Shown in pieces: positions 61,176 to 64,000 of a DNA stretch of 64,000 nucleotides. The translations under genes were made by a program, and so were the position numbers. Each line of letters starts with the position of its first letter. Position 1 is the first letter of the stretch. The notes below the pieces were generated by a model, which ran no database searches, was not told where the DNA came from, and was given only the letters and a program-made list of their open reading frames with translations. This DNA comes from Cornus controversa (Eukaryota; Streptophyta; Magnoliopsida; Cornales; Cornaceae), in the NCBI GenBank assembly GCA_026545225.1, contig CM048852.1, positions 56,923,146 through 56,987,145 of the forward strand. Direction: 5' to 3'.

Positions 61176-62008
61176 GGATAAAGTACCAAAAAAAAAAACT
61201 TTCATTATATGAAAATGTACAAATATTTTCTTATTGTGTGTAAAATCTTCTACATTTTTTAATTTATGTAAATAAGGACAAATCTTCAATTTAGAAGAAA
61301 TTGAACAATGAAATGACTAAATGACCTTTATTTTATGAATTTTTTTATTTAAAAAAGAGTAAAGTGTAAAAAATGCTCCCGTTATATACAAAATGTGCAG
61401 AAAACCTACATTCAGTTTATTATGTGCATATTATTCTACATTTTTATAATCTGTGCAAACACTTCCTTCCGTCAAAATTTTCTTTTAAATGACCAAAATG
61501 TCCCCTCACAACTTTTAAAACTCTTGTGCCATGTTTGGATGCAATATTTCTTTTTTTATTATTTTTATATTAACTAAAAATATATTTTTATTATTTTATT
61601 ATTTCAGATGGGCTCAACGAGTGAAAATAAGGAAGTATTCACACATTTTTTAAATAAATAAGAAATTAATATTCAAATGAGTCCTTTTTGGACATCCAAA
61701 TATGGCACTAAAATGTAAGAGTGTTTTACATATTTTAGTTGTTAAATTGACAAAATGTCCTTATTTACACATTTTGTAAACAATGAGGGAGTTTTTTTTG
61801 CACTGTAGGTTTTTTTTTTGCGCATTTGGTATATAGTGAGAATGTTTTTTTGCAATTTATCCTTTAAAAAAAGCTAAGAAGTGAAAAAAACAAAAGGTAC
61901 TTTTGGGTTTTTCAAAAAAAATTAACATCATCACATGCAATAGGTGACAATTTGCTCTAAATTTTTTGCAAATTTTCTATATAACGGAAATATTTTTTCA
62001 CTTTACCC
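61176..62008. mobile_element. Non-autonomous Mutator-type element (outer of a nested pair)
   Basis: The left end GGATAAAGTACCAAAA and the reverse complement of the right end GGGTAAAGTGAAAAAA start an inverted repeat that continues with (C/A)TTATAT.GAAAAT and later motifs over about 60 bp. The 9-mers TTATAAAAA at 61167-61175 and 62009-62017 are identical, the 9-bp duplication typical of Mutator. It is split by another element at 61357-61862; without that insertion it is about 320 bp. It has no coding capacity. Confidence 0.85.
61357..61862. mobile_element. Non-autonomous Mutator-type element (inner of a nested pair, 506 bp)
   Basis: The left end GAGTAAAGTGTAAAAAATGC and the reverse complement of the right end GGATAAATTGCAAAAAAACA are related to the ends of the outer element. 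Identical 9-mers TTTAAAAAA flank it (61348-61356 and 61863-61871). Matching inner landmarks are ATATACAAAATGTGCA against ATATACCAAATGCGCA, then AACCTACA. It has no coding capacity. Because the flanking 9-mer is low-complexity, it is weaker evidence than that of the outer element. Confidence 0.78.
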
Positions 62009-62017
62009 TTATAAAAA

Positions 62018-62518
62018 TGAAATCCTTTATTTTAGATGTCATGGGCAGTCATCGTATTAAAATAGTTTTGACATAAAAATGGCACTTGCATTATCTTATA
62101 GTGCAATGATGCTAAACAACATTACCATTGCAATCACTGGTTTGTTTTTTTTGACTTGAGTACTGGACCTTGGACTAATTATGCTTTTGTAAAACAAGAA
62201 AGAAAAAAAAAATACTAGCAAGAACACCTTTTGAAAGCTACCATTTATTTATGGAACCTAATCATTTACTTTGATAAAAAAAAATTGAAAAATAGTTTGC
62301 TGGTTTTTCTTCCATATCCACGTATATATAAATATCACTGTCTGGAATAGATTGCTTACCATGCAAACTAAGAGCAGGAGACATAAATTGTACGTTTCTA
62401 AAGCCTAAAAGACGCTGCATTATTCTTTTTCCCGATACACCATTCACAGCTTGAATAAGAGGTATTTTCTAGATGACGAAAAAAAGAAAAAGAAATATAT
62501 AGATAGTCATTTCAAATG

Positions 62519-62553
<35 letters not shown>

Positions 62554-63702
62554 CCATCTGAACGTACACTGGAAATACTATTACAATTCCAGTGGAAGTC
62601 TCGTTTAGTAATAGAGGTCACCAAACTAACAGTAGGAGACACAACTGTAGGTTAATTTTGAAAAGCCTAGAAAGACGCAAGTCGCGTTACTCCCATATAT
62701 TTTCCAAAGACGCAAGTCTCTTGTTAAGATCACATGAATCGATTAAAACCTCGTATTCATACTATAGAACCATGATGATTCAATATAAAATCTAAGCTAA
62801 GTTCAAAGATTAATTTTTATTTACTAAGAAAAAGAATGAAAGAAAAAATAATTTTTTTTCTTGCATGTGTTTGACTAACAATTTTTTTTTGCATGTATTT
62901 TTGGTTAAGATAATTTTTTAAAAGAAAATTGTAAAACCATACGATTTTATAACTTGAAAAAACATAAAAATTGACAAGAAAATAGGCATGGGCAAGAATG
63001 TTAGATTAGTTAGTTAATGAAAATTAGGGAGAGCCAAACTCATGATCATAGGGTTGAGTGAGTGGGTGAACACTTAAAGTCCGAAGCCTTACCCCTGGAA
63101 TAGCACGCTACATCTAAACTAATGAATAAAGATACTAACCCATTTTATAACATTAAATGAAAATTTGTGTGACTCTACAAATGCTATAGTATAGAGGTAT
63201 TTTCTCTTGTAGGGATTAAATTAAAGATGAATTTTGTGTTATTGTACAAATTTGAAAGAAAAAGAAAATGTGTAACGCCAATTTAGGAAATCACCTTTCA
63301 ATATACAAAATCCACATGAAATAATAAATTAGATTGAAACACAATAAAATATTTTTGTGATATGTATCAAAGGTTTTCTTAAATTGCAGCAAAATTATAT
63401 ATGGTCCATCTTATAAAAGAAAATGAAGTGATATATATATATATGTCATTTTCGAATAGTAATTTTGCGTCTCACCAAAGACTAGCAATGAATAAGATCA
63501 CTAAAATTATTGTCTTAATTTCGAGTGCAGAAACGACACATTTGAAAGACGGCTCTACGCGGTTCAATTATATATAAAACAGGCCATATGAGAGACAGTA
63601 AGTCAAACGAAGCACAGCACGGAACTTCATAGTCTTTGGAATCTACTGGGGTTTGGTGAATTTGCAAAAGGTGCCCCTAGTACTAGTAGTAGCTTTACTG
63701 TG

Positions 63703-63734
<32 letters not shown>

Positions 63735-64000
63735 AAATTCATATAGAAGCCAGCATTTTTCTGATTGACCAAACAAGATTCTCCATCCTACTCTGTTCAC
63801 ACGCAAGTATAAATTAATGACATGCAACTTTAGCTTATAATAAATTATATATAATCCCAAGCATTAAGGAGTCACCATATATTAACCAGAGACAAAGGTT
63901 GCCTGCCGTCATAGCCACCGCCAACTTCCTAGAAGGGCACAAAACCCACCGTCCGATCATGGAATGCTTTGTCAACATGTTGAGAATGTGGATGAGAAGT
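62018..64000. other. Intergenic sequence to the window edge
   Basis: A diverged direct duplication is visible: AACTAAGAGCAGGAGACATA with AAAGCCTAAAAGACGC at 62366-62418, against AACTAACAGTAGGAGACACA with AAAGCCTAGAAAGACGC at 62624-62678. (AT)n lies at 62521-62550 and (AC)n at 63709-63733. The last 120 bases are GC-richer and open in more than one frame to the edge, but I recognise no protein. Confidence 0.4.

Noticed and set aside
63880-64000. GC-richer open stretch at the right edge
   Set aside because: Open in more than one frame with no recognised protein and no start; too short to call as a partial gene.
1-64000. CRISPR array, rRNA, tRNA or bacterial-type gene cluster
   Set aside because: No regular spacer arrays, conserved RNA genes or compact operons were seen. 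All tandem repeats found are contiguous without unique spacers.

Overview
The window looks like nuclear DNA of a eudicot plant. It is very AT-rich and gene-poor, with GT-AG introns, long (AT)n tracts, CT-rich leaders and four recognisable plant genes. The species cannot be told from the sequence.

Layout. At the left edge (513-812, minus strand) lies the first coding exon of RAPTOR, the TORC1 scaffold; the rest of the gene runs off the window. At 22922-27722 (minus) is a complete nine-exon class III aminotransferase closest to PYD4/AGT3, of 479 residues and with every splice junction in phase. At 34157-35636 (plus) is a two-exon secretory-pathway protein with a mannose-lectin-like domain, a PAN domain and one membrane span but no kinase (At5g03700 type). 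At 52944-54547 (plus) is a four-exon small helix-loop-helix/ACT-like regulator (At3g56220/At2g40435 type). The four genes are unrelated in function and do not form a cluster.

Between the genes the sequence is mostly short non-autonomous DNA transposons, many with exact target-site duplications. There are hAT elements at 5909, 18853, 48903, 57308 and 59855. PIF/Harbinger-like elements lie at 16456 and 20310. At 61176 there is a Mutator-type pair, one inside the other, each with its own 9-bp duplication. Small foldback elements occur at 1648, 28551, 36531, 44682 and 50134, and an Au-like SINE at about 6480. Two elements carry pieces of host genes: a long-inverted-repeat (Pack-MULE-like) unit at 7318-8560 holds a broken short-chain dehydrogenase, and a CACTA-like unit at about 37661-41981 holds a frameshifted carrier fragment plus exon-like pieces of an unidentified gene. 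Local duplications (9.0, 10.0, 12.9/14.7, 42.4 and 49.5-50.9 kb) and microsatellites account for much of the rest.

I found no bacterial-style operon, CRISPR array, rRNA or tRNA gene, and no coding transposase. The most unusual items are a perfect 208-bp palindrome at 28551-28758, the nested Mutator pair, and the two elements carrying gene fragments. I saw no convincing new multi-gene system.
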